DNA of 63,646 nucleotides. Source: Caldilineaceae bacterium (GTDB lineage: Bacteria; Chloroflexota; Anaerolineae; Caldilineales; Caldilineaceae). The notes below the pieces were generated by a model. The model saw only the letters and a program-made list of their open reading frames with translations, did no database searches and had not been told where the DNA came from. Below, piece by piece: positions 43,797 to 51,965 of this stretch. Positions within the stretch are counted from its first letter, which is position 1, and each line of letters starts with the position of its first letter. Position numbers and translations under genes: made by a program. The stretch is taken from positions 1-63,646 of the forward strand of contig JALHQH010000066.1 of assembly GCA_022842065.1 (NCBI GenBank), given 5' to 3'.

Positions 43797-43972
43797 ACTG
43801 GCATGAACATTTCAAGCAATTCAACCAGTTTACTCAACAATCGCTGAAACAGTATTCTTCGCCAGGGTCATTCAATGAGCCAGGCATCGGACGGATCAAT
43901 TCTTTACCGCTGAATTGCGAGAATTCCCAGTAGATAATCTAGGCGTAGGGATAAAGTGCCTTACTCAGCACT

Positions 43973-45157
43973 ATGTCCCTATGCTACTTTCTTTCTAAAA
44001 ATAACACCGTACTTGCAAAGCCAGCGTACGTTACTATGATTGCCATCCTGATAACTCTACTCCTATTAGCTACCTGGATAACTCTCGCCGTCATCGCGCT
44101 GTCTGACATTCTATTTCCCCCCGATCTTTTGCTACAGGGCTTTCGGTTACCAGTATGGCGACCAAGGCACCCTACACTTGTTATATTGGTATTAATTATA
44201 GGTGCATTAGGTTTTTATATCCGGTGGCACTTCCCTAATCCTAATGAAATTGACAACTGGTTTTGGTCCTTTGTTATCGATTTAGCACCTGAAATGGTAG
44301 GCATGGCCTTCACCGTAGTGGTGATTGACGAACTAAACCAGATACGGTTAGAGCAGCAAGAAAGGGATCAGCTTTTTGCACAAATCCGAAGTCCTGTTCG
44401 TGATATTGCTGTGGAAGCGTTAAGATTGATAAGAGAAAACAATTGGCTTACTGAGGTATTAAAAAAGAATAACTATGAGCTACGTTTTTCTCAATGGCAA
44501 GGAGCTGATCTTCAGGGAGCGAACCTTCAAGGAGTTAACCTTTTACGGGCAGACTTGGGAAAGGCTAATTTGGATAAAGCGGATCTAAGGAAGGCGGCCC
44601 TAGTATCAGCAAATTTACAAGAAACTCATTTGATGAAAGCTAATCTGCAAGGAGCCATAATGGAGGCAGCAAATTTACAAAGTAGCTATTTGCAGATGGC
44701 GAATATACAAGAGGCTGACTTATACGGGACGAACTTACAAGAGGCTGACTTAAAGAGAAGTCTGCTGTCAAATACCAATCTGAAAGATGCCAATATGCGA
44801 AAGGCAGATCTCTGGGAGGCAATCTTACAGAGGGCCACTCTCATTGGCGCAGACCTACAAGGTGCAAACCTGACAAGAGCAGATTTGACAGGAGCAAATT
44901 TAACAAAAGCAAATTTGCAAGGTGCTATATTATTAGAAGCCAATTTACAAGATGCTATACTGCTAGAGGCGAATTTACAAGGAGCTATTCTGTTCAACGC
45001 AAAGTTTGCAGGGGTTGAATTGATGTCTACAAACTTGACCGGGGCGGGCTATTCAAAGGGAACAGTTTGGCCCGAAGACTTCGATCCGGAAGATGTCAAA
45101 GTAGTTATGTTCGAGCTAGATGATCTAGGAGAATGGAAACTGTACAATAACGAGTGA
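43973..45157 (+). CDS. Membrane-anchored pentapeptide-repeat protein (paralogue of 16374-17516)
   Basis: 394 aa. Two N-terminal helices, a third hydrophobic stretch, the linker LAPEMVGMAFTVVVIDELNQ and SPVRDIAVEALRLIREN, then about 36 pentapeptides (ANLQGA, ADLQEA type; residues ~175-365). The linker is nearly identical to that of the chromosomal paralogue left of the element. An alternative start is ATG 44036. It follows brxA by about 175 bp and could be part of the defence island. Confidence 0.82.
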   Translation: MSLCYFLSKNNTVLAKPAYVTMIAILITLLLLATWITLAVIALSDILFPPDLLLQGFRLPVWRPRHPTLVILVLIIGALGFYIRWHFPNPNEIDNWFWSFVIDLAPEMVGMAFTVVVIDELNQIRLEQQERDQLFAQIRSPVRDIAVEALRLIRENNWLTEVLKKNNYELRFSQWQGADLQGANLQGVNLLRADLGKANLDKADLRKAALVSANLQETHLMKANLQGAIMEAANLQSSYLQMANIQEADLYGTNLQEADLKRSLLSNTNLKDANMRKADLWEAILQRATLIGADLQGANLTRADLTGANLTKANLQGAILLEANLQDAILLEANLQGAILFNAKFAGVELMSTNLTGAGYSKGTVWPEDFDPEDVKVVMFELDDLGEWKLYNNE

Positions 45158-45909
45158 TACGCAGGCATAAGAATATTCTAGAGCCTAGTCAAGATATATG
45201 AGGCTTCTATTTTGCTATACTGCATCTATAAATAGTTATACGGAAATAGAGTCTTTTTTGTCGATCAGACAGAAATGGGGCCAACACGACTTGTGTTTGC
45301 CGCCAAAATGGGGGCATGGGGCCTAGCTCAGGTGGTTCCCTTCTATAGCTCAGAGCTACCAGCTACACCGATGTATCTCTGGTGGAGATGTCTCACAGCC
45401 TGTGGCTAAGTATCTCTGTATCTCTGGCGATTAAGGCATGATGTAATAGCTTGACTAAACACAGTGCGTTGTACCCTGGGTACTAACTCCTCCTAACAGC
45501 GTACCAATCCTCTTTTGCCCATTCACTCTGTCCTCTCTGACGTAGCTATGTGGTATAGTTCCGTTCTACCAAGGAAACGTAGACCGGCTTGCTGCTATGG
45601 GCAATAAGCGTTAGCCCTTACCCTGACACCATATGCAGTTCGACTCATCTGTCCTATAAGCAGTGCAAAGCGCTGGTTAAGACGCTGACCGATGATTGGA
45701 CAAAGCCAGCTATTGGGAAATACAGCACTAGCTACCCTATTCAGACCATCACAACCGGCCTACAAAGTAGGTCTCACCAAAGAGCGCTACGGCATCGCAT
45801 ATAGCGCAAAAATTTAAGGTTCCAGCCAATTGACAACCAGCACAAATCGTGCAAAAATCTGCAACATAAGTGTAGTTAGATTGCAAATATAACAAGGAGA
45901 GAAAGGGTT
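45158..45909. other. 750-bp gene-poor stretch with promoter for the second recombinase unit
   Basis: No convincing gene is seen; a 71-codon frame at 45589 has no recognisable features. Near the right end TTGACA (45830-45835) with a 17-bp spacer to AAAAAT is a possible promoter overlapping a GCAC/GTGC inverted repeat (45840-45852), a likely operator. AAGGAGAG precedes the next ATG. Confidence 0.4.
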
Positions 45910-46161
45910 ATGTCAAACTTGATTCCAGCGTTTTCGCTTCACGATGAAGACAGCTTGACTGACTGGCTGATGATCCTGATGCGCCATATTGAATCTGCAC
46001 TAGTGCAGTGTGGCGCTAAGTCAGGGGAGGACTACACCTATCGCGACCTAATGGGGTGGGCCTTGCAGTTACACACAGCAAAACAAACAGCGGATAATAT
46101 AGAGAAAGCAGCAAAGAGCCTAGACTATATTGCCGATGCTTTACCATCGATTGGAGGGTGA
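45910..46161 (+). CDS. Small protein cotranscribed with integrase 2
   Basis: 83 aa, acidic, mostly helical in appearance (SLTDWLMILMRHIESALVQ, then ADNIEKAAKSLDYIADAL). AAGGAGAG is a good ribosome-binding site. It ends 6 bases before the recombinase start, so it is probably in one operon. No family is recognised. Confidence 0.6.
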   Translation: MSNLIPAFSLHDEDSLTDWLMILMRHIESALVQCGAKSGEDYTYRDLMGWALQLHTAKQTADNIEKAAKSLDYIADALPSIGG

Positions 46162-46167
46162 TGCGTT

Positions 46168-47058
46168 ATGACCGAAATTGTTTTAGCCAGTGAAACACAG
46201 ATTATTAGTGGCGTTAGCACCGACCTTGCCCTCATCAATCTGTTTGTTGCCACCAAGCGCAGTGACAACACTAAGGAACAGTACCGGCACAGTATTAGAA
46301 TGTTCTGTGACCAAACAGGCAAGGCACTACACACCATTACGCTGCAAGACGCAGTAGATTACCACGAGTGGCTGAAAACGCGGTACGCAAGCGCTCACAG
46401 CGTTAAGCTTCACATCAATGTAGCCAAGGCCATGTTTGCGTTCGGGGTGAAATTGAATTATCTGCGTACCAACGTCTTTGCAGTTCTCAAGACCGATACA
46501 CCAGTTGAAGTAACTCACCATCGCATTTTGACAGAGGAGGATGTATTACGACTGATTGACTCACCCAAGCGCCAACGCGACAAGCTCCTATTGCGCCTCA
46601 TTTATGCGGCTGGTCTGCGTGTGAGTGAGATTTGCAACCTGGTGTGGTCCGATCTGTCTGCGGATGGCGTGTTACATATCCGTTCCGGTAAGGGCCAAAA
46701 GGACAGATTCATTACCCTGTCAGAGAGCATGGTCAAGCGGTTGCTGGCTTTCAAGGCCGACACATCCGGTAACGATTACCTGTTTCAGTCTCAGGTAACA
46801 CAGAAGGGCAGCAAGACCGACCGCCGCTTAGATGAGTCTCAGGTACATCGAATTGTCAAACAAGCTGCTATAGCAGCCAGGATTAGTCTAGATGCTTCGG
46901 CACACTGGTTGCGCCATAGCCATGCCAGCCACAGCCTTGATCGTGGCGCTTCTATCGTTACCGTGCGAGACACCTTGGGCCATAGCTCTATTGCCACCAC
47001 CAACAAATATTTGCACTCTAAGCGCAAGGATTCAAGCGCCTTGCATTTGGCAGTGTGA
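46168..47058 (+). CDS. Tyrosine recombinase (integrase 2)
   Basis: 296 aa. Core-binding domain (residues ~20-110) and catalytic domain with R151 (GLRVSE), K175, H246 and R249 (HWLRH), H272 (LGHSS) and Y281 (NKYLHS), the full XerC/D-like set. It belongs to a different subfamily from integrase 1 at the other end. The neighbouring HTH protein could be its directionality factor. GGAGGGTGA gives a good ribosome-binding site. Confidence 0.9.
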   Translation: MTEIVLASETQIISGVSTDLALINLFVATKRSDNTKEQYRHSIRMFCDQTGKALHTITLQDAVDYHEWLKTRYASAHSVKLHINVAKAMFAFGVKLNYLRTNVFAVLKTDTPVEVTHHRILTEEDVLRLIDSPKRQRDKLLLRLIYAAGLRVSEICNLVWSDLSADGVLHIRSGKGQKDRFITLSESMVKRLLAFKADTSGNDYLFQSQVTQKGSKTDRRLDESQVHRIVKQAAIAARISLDASAHWLRHSHASHSLDRGASIVTVRDTLGHSSIATTNKYLHSKRKDSSALHLAV

Positions 47059-47072
47059 GGAGATAATAACTA

Positions 47073-47303
47073 ATGGCGAACTACAGGCTTGAATTTGCCG
47101 ATTCTATAACTGACCAAAAGACCTGCTACGAATTTTGGGATGAGGACGAACCAGGCACCAAACTTACCGTAATCCGGCGTCACAGTGGGACAACCATGAT
47201 TGAATTACCCAAAGGGACAAGCTTGGCAACGCTTCAAAGCCTGATGCCTGCACTGCTGGAAAGAATGCAGCAGCAAGGGTGGATTGAGGATTCTCAGGAT
47301 TGA
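47073..47303 (+). CDS. Small hypothetical protein
   Basis: 76 aa (MANYRLEFADSITDQKTCYEFWDEDEPG...), acidic, no known domain. GAGGAGATAATAACTA precedes the ATG. The stop overlaps the region of the HTH gene, and the three genes appear cotranscribed. Confidence 0.55.
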   Translation: MANYRLEFADSITDQKTCYEFWDEDEPGTKLTVIRRHSGTTMIELPKGTSLATLQSLMPALLERMQQQGWIEDSQD

Positions 47304-47335
47304 CAGCAAATTTGTTCTATGGTATTATGACCCAT

Positions 47336-47545
47336 ATGGGACAGAACGATATTTCTAATTACATAACTACAGCAGATGCCGCCAAAGAGTTAGGTATATC
47401 ACAGCGGCATGTACGCAGACTAGTAACCGCAGGGCTTGTCACTGGTTACATCGTAGTCGGCAAAACGTTCCTGATTCCGCGTGACCAGTTAGAACAGATC
47501 AGGCAACGCAATACCAAGAGTGGACCGCCAAAGCGGGAAGCTTGA
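47336..47545 (+). CDS. Helix-turn-helix protein, candidate excisionase
   Basis: 69 aa with a MerR/AlpA-type HTH (ITTADAAKELGISQRHVRRLVTAG, followed by a wing YIVVGKTFLIPRDQLEQI), as in the helix-turn-helix family used by Xis proteins. Starts at 47327 or 47300 are possible. Being the last gene before the right attachment site and next to a recombinase, a recombination directionality role is likely. It may bind the adjacent palindrome at 47588. Confidence 0.7.
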   Translation: MGQNDISNYITTADAAKELGISQRHVRRLVTAGLVTGYIVVGKTFLIPRDQLEQIRQRNTKSGPPKREA

Positions 47546-47587
47546 CGCCGGTCGGGTAGTCGAGTATATTGCACATTAACATTAATT

Positions 47588-47620
47588 GTCGGTAGGCAAA
47601 ATTAAATTTTGTCTATTGAC
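47588..47620. promoter_or_regulatory. Imperfect palindrome next to the right attachment site
   Basis: 16-bp arms (GTCGGTAGGCAAAATT and its near complement) around a single base, 13 of 16 paired. The half-sites resemble those of the 40-bp palindrome at 23003-23042. A likely binding site for an element-encoded regulator. Confidence 0.55.
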
Positions 47621-47667
47621 GAGTCATAGATTTTTCTTGGTACTCCTACGGGGTACTCTGAGCTAGC

Positions 47668-47797
47668 TCCCCCCCAATTCCTTGACGATTTGAGGGCTCT
47701 GGGTTATATTATCCTTTGGCAGTCGGCGTTATCACCGTGCCCTCTTAGCTCAGAGGATAGAGCAGAGGTTTCCTAAACCTTTGGTCCCAGGTTCGAC
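47668..47797 (+). repeat. Right attachment repeat (130-bp direct repeat)
   Basis: Carries the element-borne tRNA promoter (TTGACG 47682-47687, TATATT 47705-47710) and the 5' 59 nt of the tRNA. Element DNA lies to its left; the chromosomal 3' end of the tRNA follows. It matches 17578-17707 except for two substitutions. Confidence 0.9.
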
Positions 47798-47814
47798 TCC
47801 TGGAGGGGGCACCA
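47739..47814 (+). tRNA. tRNA-Arg (anticodon CCU)
   Basis: Full cloverleaf of 76 nt including encoded CCA: acceptor GCCCTCT/AGGGGGC, D stem GCTC/GAGC, anticodon stem GAGGT/ACCTT with loop TTCCTAA (anticodon CCT), T stem CCAGG/CCTGG with TTCGACT. It decodes AGG. Promoter and first 59 nt come from the integrated element; the rest is chromosomal. Confidence 0.95.
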
Positions 47815-47838
47815 TTTTTTCACTTTGCAGGTGTAATT

Positions 47839-47885
47839 ACCTCGCTTGACGTTACCGCAGAGGTGATGTTGAGTGAGGTTTTTTC
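47839..47885 (+). terminator. Terminator after tRNA-Arg
   Basis: ACCTCGCT (47839-47846) pairs with AGTGAGGT (47872-47879) with one wobble, followed by a T run. Confidence 0.55.
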
Positions 47886-47954
47886 ATTGGTACAGTAAAG
47901 GTTTTGGCGAAGTGCGGCGCTAACGCTTTTTTCGCTACCTTGGAGGGGTAAGCC

Positions 47955-48242
47955 ATGAGTAATAAACAACCTGTGACCACCAACTGGCATACCCCTTGCT
48001 GGGGCAACCCGCCCATCTTTCGCAATGATCAAGATGCTATGCAATGGGCCATCGGTCAGGGCGCGTTTACGAGCGAAGCAGAAGCAACGGCCGCGTTCAC
48101 CGCGCTGCAGCAGCGCCAGCCTTACAGCACGTGGGCCTACTGGCTAACCCTTGTTGGCAATCTCCTGGCCCAACAAGGCAAAGGGGCCCCAACCGCACAA
48201 AAAGCGCCGGCCAAGGCAAAGCGACCGGTCAAGGCAAAGTAG
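47955..48242 (+). CDS. Small hypothetical protein with Lys/Ala-rich tail
   Basis: 95 aa. A Trp-containing helical body (DAMQWAIGQGAFTSEAEATAAF) ends in a basic Ala/Lys/Pro tail (KAPAKAKRPVKAK) that could bind nucleic acid. GGAGGGG is a strong ribosome-binding site. It is the first chromosomal gene after the element. No family is recognised. Confidence 0.65.
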   Translation: MSNKQPVTTNWHTPCWGNPPIFRNDQDAMQWAIGQGAFTSEAEATAAFTALQQRQPYSTWAYWLTLVGNLLAQQGKGAPTAQKAPAKAKRPVKAK

Positions 48243-48302
48243 CGACACCGCGACTGACTTATCCTCCTGGTAAAAAGGACGGCCAACCAGCCTGGCACCC
48301 CG

Positions 48303-48509
48303 TCAATCGTCGGTAATGCCCTCCTGTTGGATCTCGGCCAGCAATTCGAGGAGCAAGGTGTGCTGACTGTTCACTACGCCTTGTTGATACTGCCCAAGCA
48401 ACACCAATTCCGGATCTTCGTGTACGATCCATTGTTCAATCAGCGATTGGCGTTGTTCTAACGCAGCAACAATCATGCGCAATTTTAGGAGTAATTCACT
48501 TTGGGTCAT
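48303..48509 (-). CDS. Small helical hypothetical protein
   Basis: 68 aa, mainly amphipathic helix (SELLLKLRMIVAALEQRQSLIEQW). The ATG at 48509 has GGAG nine bases upstream and is chosen over 48524. No family is recognised. Confidence 0.55.
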   Translation of the reverse strand: MTQSELLLKLRMIVAALEQRQSLIEQWIVHEDPELVLLGQYQQGVVNSQHTLLLELLAEIQQEGITDD

Positions 48510-48697
48510 GGGTAGCTGCTCCACTGCAAACCAAACACCAGAGGCCGTGAGGAGGCGTACCTATTATTATCTTCCAAATCAAGTGGGAGCGAAACTGGAC
48601 AAGTCGTCAGTTAGGTACCTGGCCACCTGGCTAGGCAAACAGTTGCGGCTTGGGCCAGGGTGTGGCGGACAAAATGGCTTGACCATCGTAAAAACAA

Positions 48698-48731
48698 GGC
48701 GGGCCGATCCATTTAGGTGGATCGGCCCGCC
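48698..48731 (-). terminator. Terminator of the subtilase gene
   Basis: A perfect 14-bp stem (48698-48711 / 48718-48731) with a 6-base loop; on the minus strand TTGTTTTTA follows. It lies 43 bp past the subtilase stop. Confidence 0.85.
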
Positions 48732-48773
48732 CTGGCATCACACTAAGTGACGATGATTTTTCTAGAAGGGCTC

Positions 48774-50681
48774 TTAGCGGGTAATCAGCGGCAGATAGGT
48801 TGTCGTTGCCGTGGATAGGGTAAAGGTAATCTGTTGTTCATCACTGGCGCTCAAGCTGACACTTTGGGTCAGGGTTGGGGTGGCCGCAATCGCTAATTCA
48901 TAGTCACCCGCATACAACGGGGCAAAGTGCGCAATGCCGTTAAAGATCGTCGTCGCGGCATAGGTATAACCAGTAAGCCGGTCGGTCAGCGTCAGCTCGA
49001 CGGCTGCCTGTGCTTCTGCGGCCTCATTTAGCACTTGTACTGCCAAGGTGGCCGGGGCTTGGGCCATCTCTACCGCGGCCAGCACATCCAAACGACCAAA
49101 GCCATAGACATTATTGGGCGCAACGACCTGGCCGCCCACGCTACAGCCGCTCACCGACACCGGCATCGCGCTCTTGATCAGCAGTTGCTCGGTGGCATCA
49201 ATATTGCCGATCAATTCGGGCCGGGCAGACCAGAGTAAGGCGACCGCACCGGCTGTGTGTGGGGAAGCCATGCTGGTCCCGCTGAGTGTCCGGTAGCTGT
49301 TATTGACCGAAGCCGAACGCACATTAACCCCAGGAGCACTGATGTCAGGCTTCATGCGCCCGCTGCTATCCACAATGACCGGGCCGCGACTGCTAAAGGA
49401 GGCAATGGTGCCGGCAATGTCATGGGCACCCACGCTAAAGACTTCATCATAGATGGCGGCTGGATCCTGGACCGTGCCACAGCTAGGCCCTTTATTGCCG
49501 GCCGAGGCGACGACCATCTGGCCGGCGGCCCGCATGGCCGCGACCACCTGCTGCAGGCTATCGGTGTCACAGCCTTCGCTCGGCGGGCAGCCCCATGAAT
49601 TGTTGATAATGTGGGGTGCCAGATCCGGGCGCCCATCGGTAAAGGGGTCGCCTCCTTGCGGATAGGGGGCCAGGAAAAATTCAAAGCAGGCTGTATAACT
49701 GGCCGGTGTCCCTACACCATTGAGCATGTTACGGCAACCAATCCACTTGGCGTTTGGGGCCATGCCCAGGATCGTATCGCCATCGGCGGTGGCATCGCCG
49801 ACCATGGTGCCGACAGTATGGGTGCCGTGGCCATCATCATCACAGGGAATCTGCGGATCCTGGTCACAAGTGTTGGGACGTCCGTCCTCTCCCCAGGCAT
49901 CATACCAGTTGTACACATGGTTTACGGGCAGCGGGGTGGTAAAGGCGATGGTCGGGGAGATCACGCCGCGATAGGCCATGCGCAAAGCGGGATGATCCCA
50001 TTGCACGCCCGTATCCTGGCTGGCAACGATAATATCTTGACCGGTGTAGCCCATACCCCAGACGGCCGGTGCATTGGTGGCGTCCAGCCCATAGGGCAAG
50101 GCCGCGGTGGCTAGGGCGTCAACCCCAAGCGGGCGGAAACGGGGCACAACCGATACCGGCGCGGCGGTCGTGCTGCCGTCAAGCTGCGCCACCATCGGGT
50201 TGGAGACCAGGCGATCAATCTCCAGCCGCCGGCGCAGGGCTGTGGCAACTTCGATATCGCCATAGACTTCGATCATATTCACCAGGTAAAACGCACGATA
50301 GGGGATACCGCGTTCATCAAGCCAGTCCCGTAGCGAGGATTGGCTGAGCTGCGCCGTGCTCGTCAGTTCGTTATACAGCGCAGCCGCGCGCACCTGGGGG
50401 CTGGCGGCCAGCAACGCATGCTGGGCAAAAAAGGCGGCTGGTTCCACCTGTTCGCGCAGCACTACCAGAAACGAGATCGGCCCCTGCGCGGTCTCAAATT
50501 CCTGGCGCAGATGTGTGCTGACGAGGACCCGGTTATTCAGTAACGGATCATCTTCCTGCGCCAGGGTGGTCAGGGTCGTCAGTGGCGAATAGAGCAGCAG
50601 GAGCACGGCCACGATTGGCCACAACAGTCGTTGCCGCCTGGGCCGAGTAAGTAGCGGATGAATGGTTCGGTAGCTTCGCAA
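48774..50681 (-). CDS. Secreted subtilisin-like serine protease (S8)
   Basis: 635 aa. A signal peptide (residues ~1-42), an inhibitor I9-like propeptide (~50-165), then the S8 catalytic domain with D223 (SQDTGVQW), H285 (DGHGTHTVG), oxyanion N396 (SAGNKG) and S470 (SGTSMASPH). The C-terminal ~90 residues form a beta-rich domain (VQVLNEAAEAQAAVELTL) that may bind surfaces. Cysteine pairs near 272-280 and 365-371 suggest disulfides. It is monocistronic with its own strong terminator. Confidence 0.94.
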   Translation of the reverse strand: MRSYRTIHPLLTRPRRQRLLWPIVAVLLLLYSPLTTLTTLAQEDDPLLNNRVLVSTHLRQEFETAQGPISFLVVLREQVEPAAFFAQHALLAASPQVRAAALYNELTSTAQLSQSSLRDWLDERGIPYRAFYLVNMIEVYGDIEVATALRRRLEIDRLVSNPMVAQLDGSTTAAPVSVVPRFRPLGVDALATAALPYGLDATNAPAVWGMGYTGQDIIVASQDTGVQWDHPALRMAYRGVISPTIAFTTPLPVNHVYNWYDAWGEDGRPNTCDQDPQIPCDDDGHGTHTVGTMVGDATADGDTILGMAPNAKWIGCRNMLNGVGTPASYTACFEFFLAPYPQGGDPFTDGRPDLAPHIINNSWGCPPSEGCDTDSLQQVVAAMRAAGQMVVASAGNKGPSCGTVQDPAAIYDEVFSVGAHDIAGTIASFSSRGPVIVDSSGRMKPDISAPGVNVRSASVNNSYRTLSGTSMASPHTAGAVALLWSARPELIGNIDATEQLLIKSAMPVSVSGCSVGGQVVAPNNVYGFGRLDVLAAVEMAQAPATLAVQVLNEAAEAQAAVELTLTDRLTGYTYAATTIFNGIAHFAPLYAGDYELAIAATPTLTQSVSLSASDEQQITFTLSTATTTYLPLITR

Positions 50682-50726
50682 GGTACATCTCCTTATATCA
50701 TCGCGTTTTGCATTGACCTCTTTAGT

Positions 50727-50794
50727 AGGTGACTGTCACTGGGCGGGGAGCAGTTTGGTTAACCGAAACATGGGTTGCCCAGTGACAGTCACCT
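50727..50794. repeat. Perfect 17-bp inverted repeat
   Basis: AGGTGACTGTCACTGGG (50727-50743) and its complement (50778-50794) flank a short AT-rich core containing GGTTAACC. It lies in the 320-bp gap between the subtilase and the DapA-family gene; GTGACTGTCAC is itself palindromic. MITE-like or a regulatory site. Nothing else is seen in the gap. Confidence 0.6.
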
Positions 50795-51004
50795 GGCTAC
50801 CTCTTTTCCGGGACGCACCAACCGCTTGATGTGACATTGCAAAGTTCGTCAGGCAATGATACCATAAACTTTACGCAACCACACGAATAGGAAAAAGCAC
50901 AAATATCAAATCGACAACCCTGCCCTGGCGCGCCGGATAAACTGGTCAGCGACGAAACCAGAACGGCGGGTGAGGGGTCGGGGTGATGAGAGAAGGAGCA
51001 GAAC

Positions 51005-51907
51005 ATGTCAACAGCACCGTGGCGCGGCATTTTTGTGATTATCGTGACGCCGTTCACGGAAAGTTATGAGCTGGATGAGGAGAGCCTGCGCAAGGAGGTG
51101 CGTTTTTGCATCGAAGCCGGTGCCCACGGCCTGGTCGGCCCGGCCAATGCCAGTGAGTTTCCCACCCTGTCCGACGACGAGCGCAAACGTTGGCTAGAGA
51201 TCGTCATCGACGAGACCGCCGGCCAGATCCCCGTGATCGCCGCTACCACCAGCGGTCATGCCTTGCCTGCCGCCGCGCTGAGCCGTTGGGCCCAAAACCG
51301 TGGGGCCGATGGCATTATGGCCATGCCACCACCAGTGCTTTCGCCAGGGCCGGAAGGGTGTTATGCCTACTACGCCGCCCTCTCGCAGGCAGTGGAGATT
51401 CCGATCTTTATCCAGAATTACAGTGGGCCGGCCGGCACGCCTATGCCCACCGCCTTGCTCGCACGCATGTGTCGCGAGTTGGAATGGGTGCAATATCTCA
51501 AGGAAGAGACGCTGCCCGAACCACGCGCGATCAGTGGGACGTTGGCCGCCGCCGGCGCCGCGTGCAAAGGGGTCTTTGGCGGCCAAGGCGGCATCTACCT
51601 GCTGGATGAATATCGCCGCGGGGCGCATGGTAACATGCCGGCGGGCCAGATCACCGATCTGCATGTCGCGATGTGGGAACTGTTGGAAAATGGCGATGAA
51701 GCCGGGGCGCGCCAGCTTTATAACCGCGTGCTGCCGCTGCTCAATTTCGAGCGGATGCATGGCGTCGCCACTTACAAAGAGGTCCTCTATCGCCGTGGTA
51801 TCTTCCGCAGCCGTGCTTCGCGCGCGCCGGGCAAGTTTCTGGATGAGCTGGATCGCGCCGAGTTGGACGCGATTCTAGCCGACATTGAAGGCTTATACAA
51901 ATTGTAA
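51005..51907 (+). CDS. DapA/NanA-family class I aldolase (dihydrodipicolinate synthase-like)
   Basis: 300-aa TIM barrel. The Schiff-base lysine is K166 (YLKEET), with the partner tyrosine Y139 (IQNYSG). The family includes dihydrodipicolinate synthase, N-acetylneuraminate lyase and sugar-acid aldolases or dehydratases. A catabolic role is more likely than lysine synthesis because an HpcH/HpaI aldolase follows within 60 bases, suggesting sugar-acid or aromatic degradation. AGAAGGAG precedes the ATG. Confidence 0.9.
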   Translation: MSTAPWRGIFVIIVTPFTESYELDEESLRKEVRFCIEAGAHGLVGPANASEFPTLSDDERKRWLEIVIDETAGQIPVIAATTSGHALPAAALSRWAQNRGADGIMAMPPPVLSPGPEGCYAYYAALSQAVEIPIFIQNYSGPAGTPMPTALLARMCRELEWVQYLKEETLPEPRAISGTLAAAGAACKGVFGGQGGIYLLDEYRRGAHGNMPAGQITDLHVAMWELLENGDEAGARQLYNRVLPLLNFERMHGVATYKEVLYRRGIFRSRASRAPGKFLDELDRAELDAILADIEGLYKL

Positions 51908-51965
51908 TCATCGGCCTGCTGGGCTACTGGTTCAGCCGGCCAAACTAAGTAGAAAGAGCAACAAA

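Larger units (their letters stand above)
17578..47797. mobile_element. 30.1-kb integrative element in tRNA-Arg(CCU), AICE-like, carrying BREX
   Basis: The element is bounded by 130-bp direct repeats (17578-17707 and 47668-47797), 128/130 identical and offset by exactly 30,090 bp. Inside are two tyrosine recombinases, an excisionase-like HTH protein, an FtsK-like translocase with wall hydrolase, a Prim-Pol replicase with iterons, and a BREX type 3 locus. The combination of Int/Xis, Prim-Pol and a single FtsK-like transfer protein is that of actinobacterial integrative and conjugative elements; no relaxase or type IV coupling machinery is seen. Self-transfer is inferred. Confidence 0.85.

Noticed and set aside
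45589..45804. 71-codon ORF before the second recombinase unit
   Set aside because: No RBS, low complexity and no domain; treated as non-coding.
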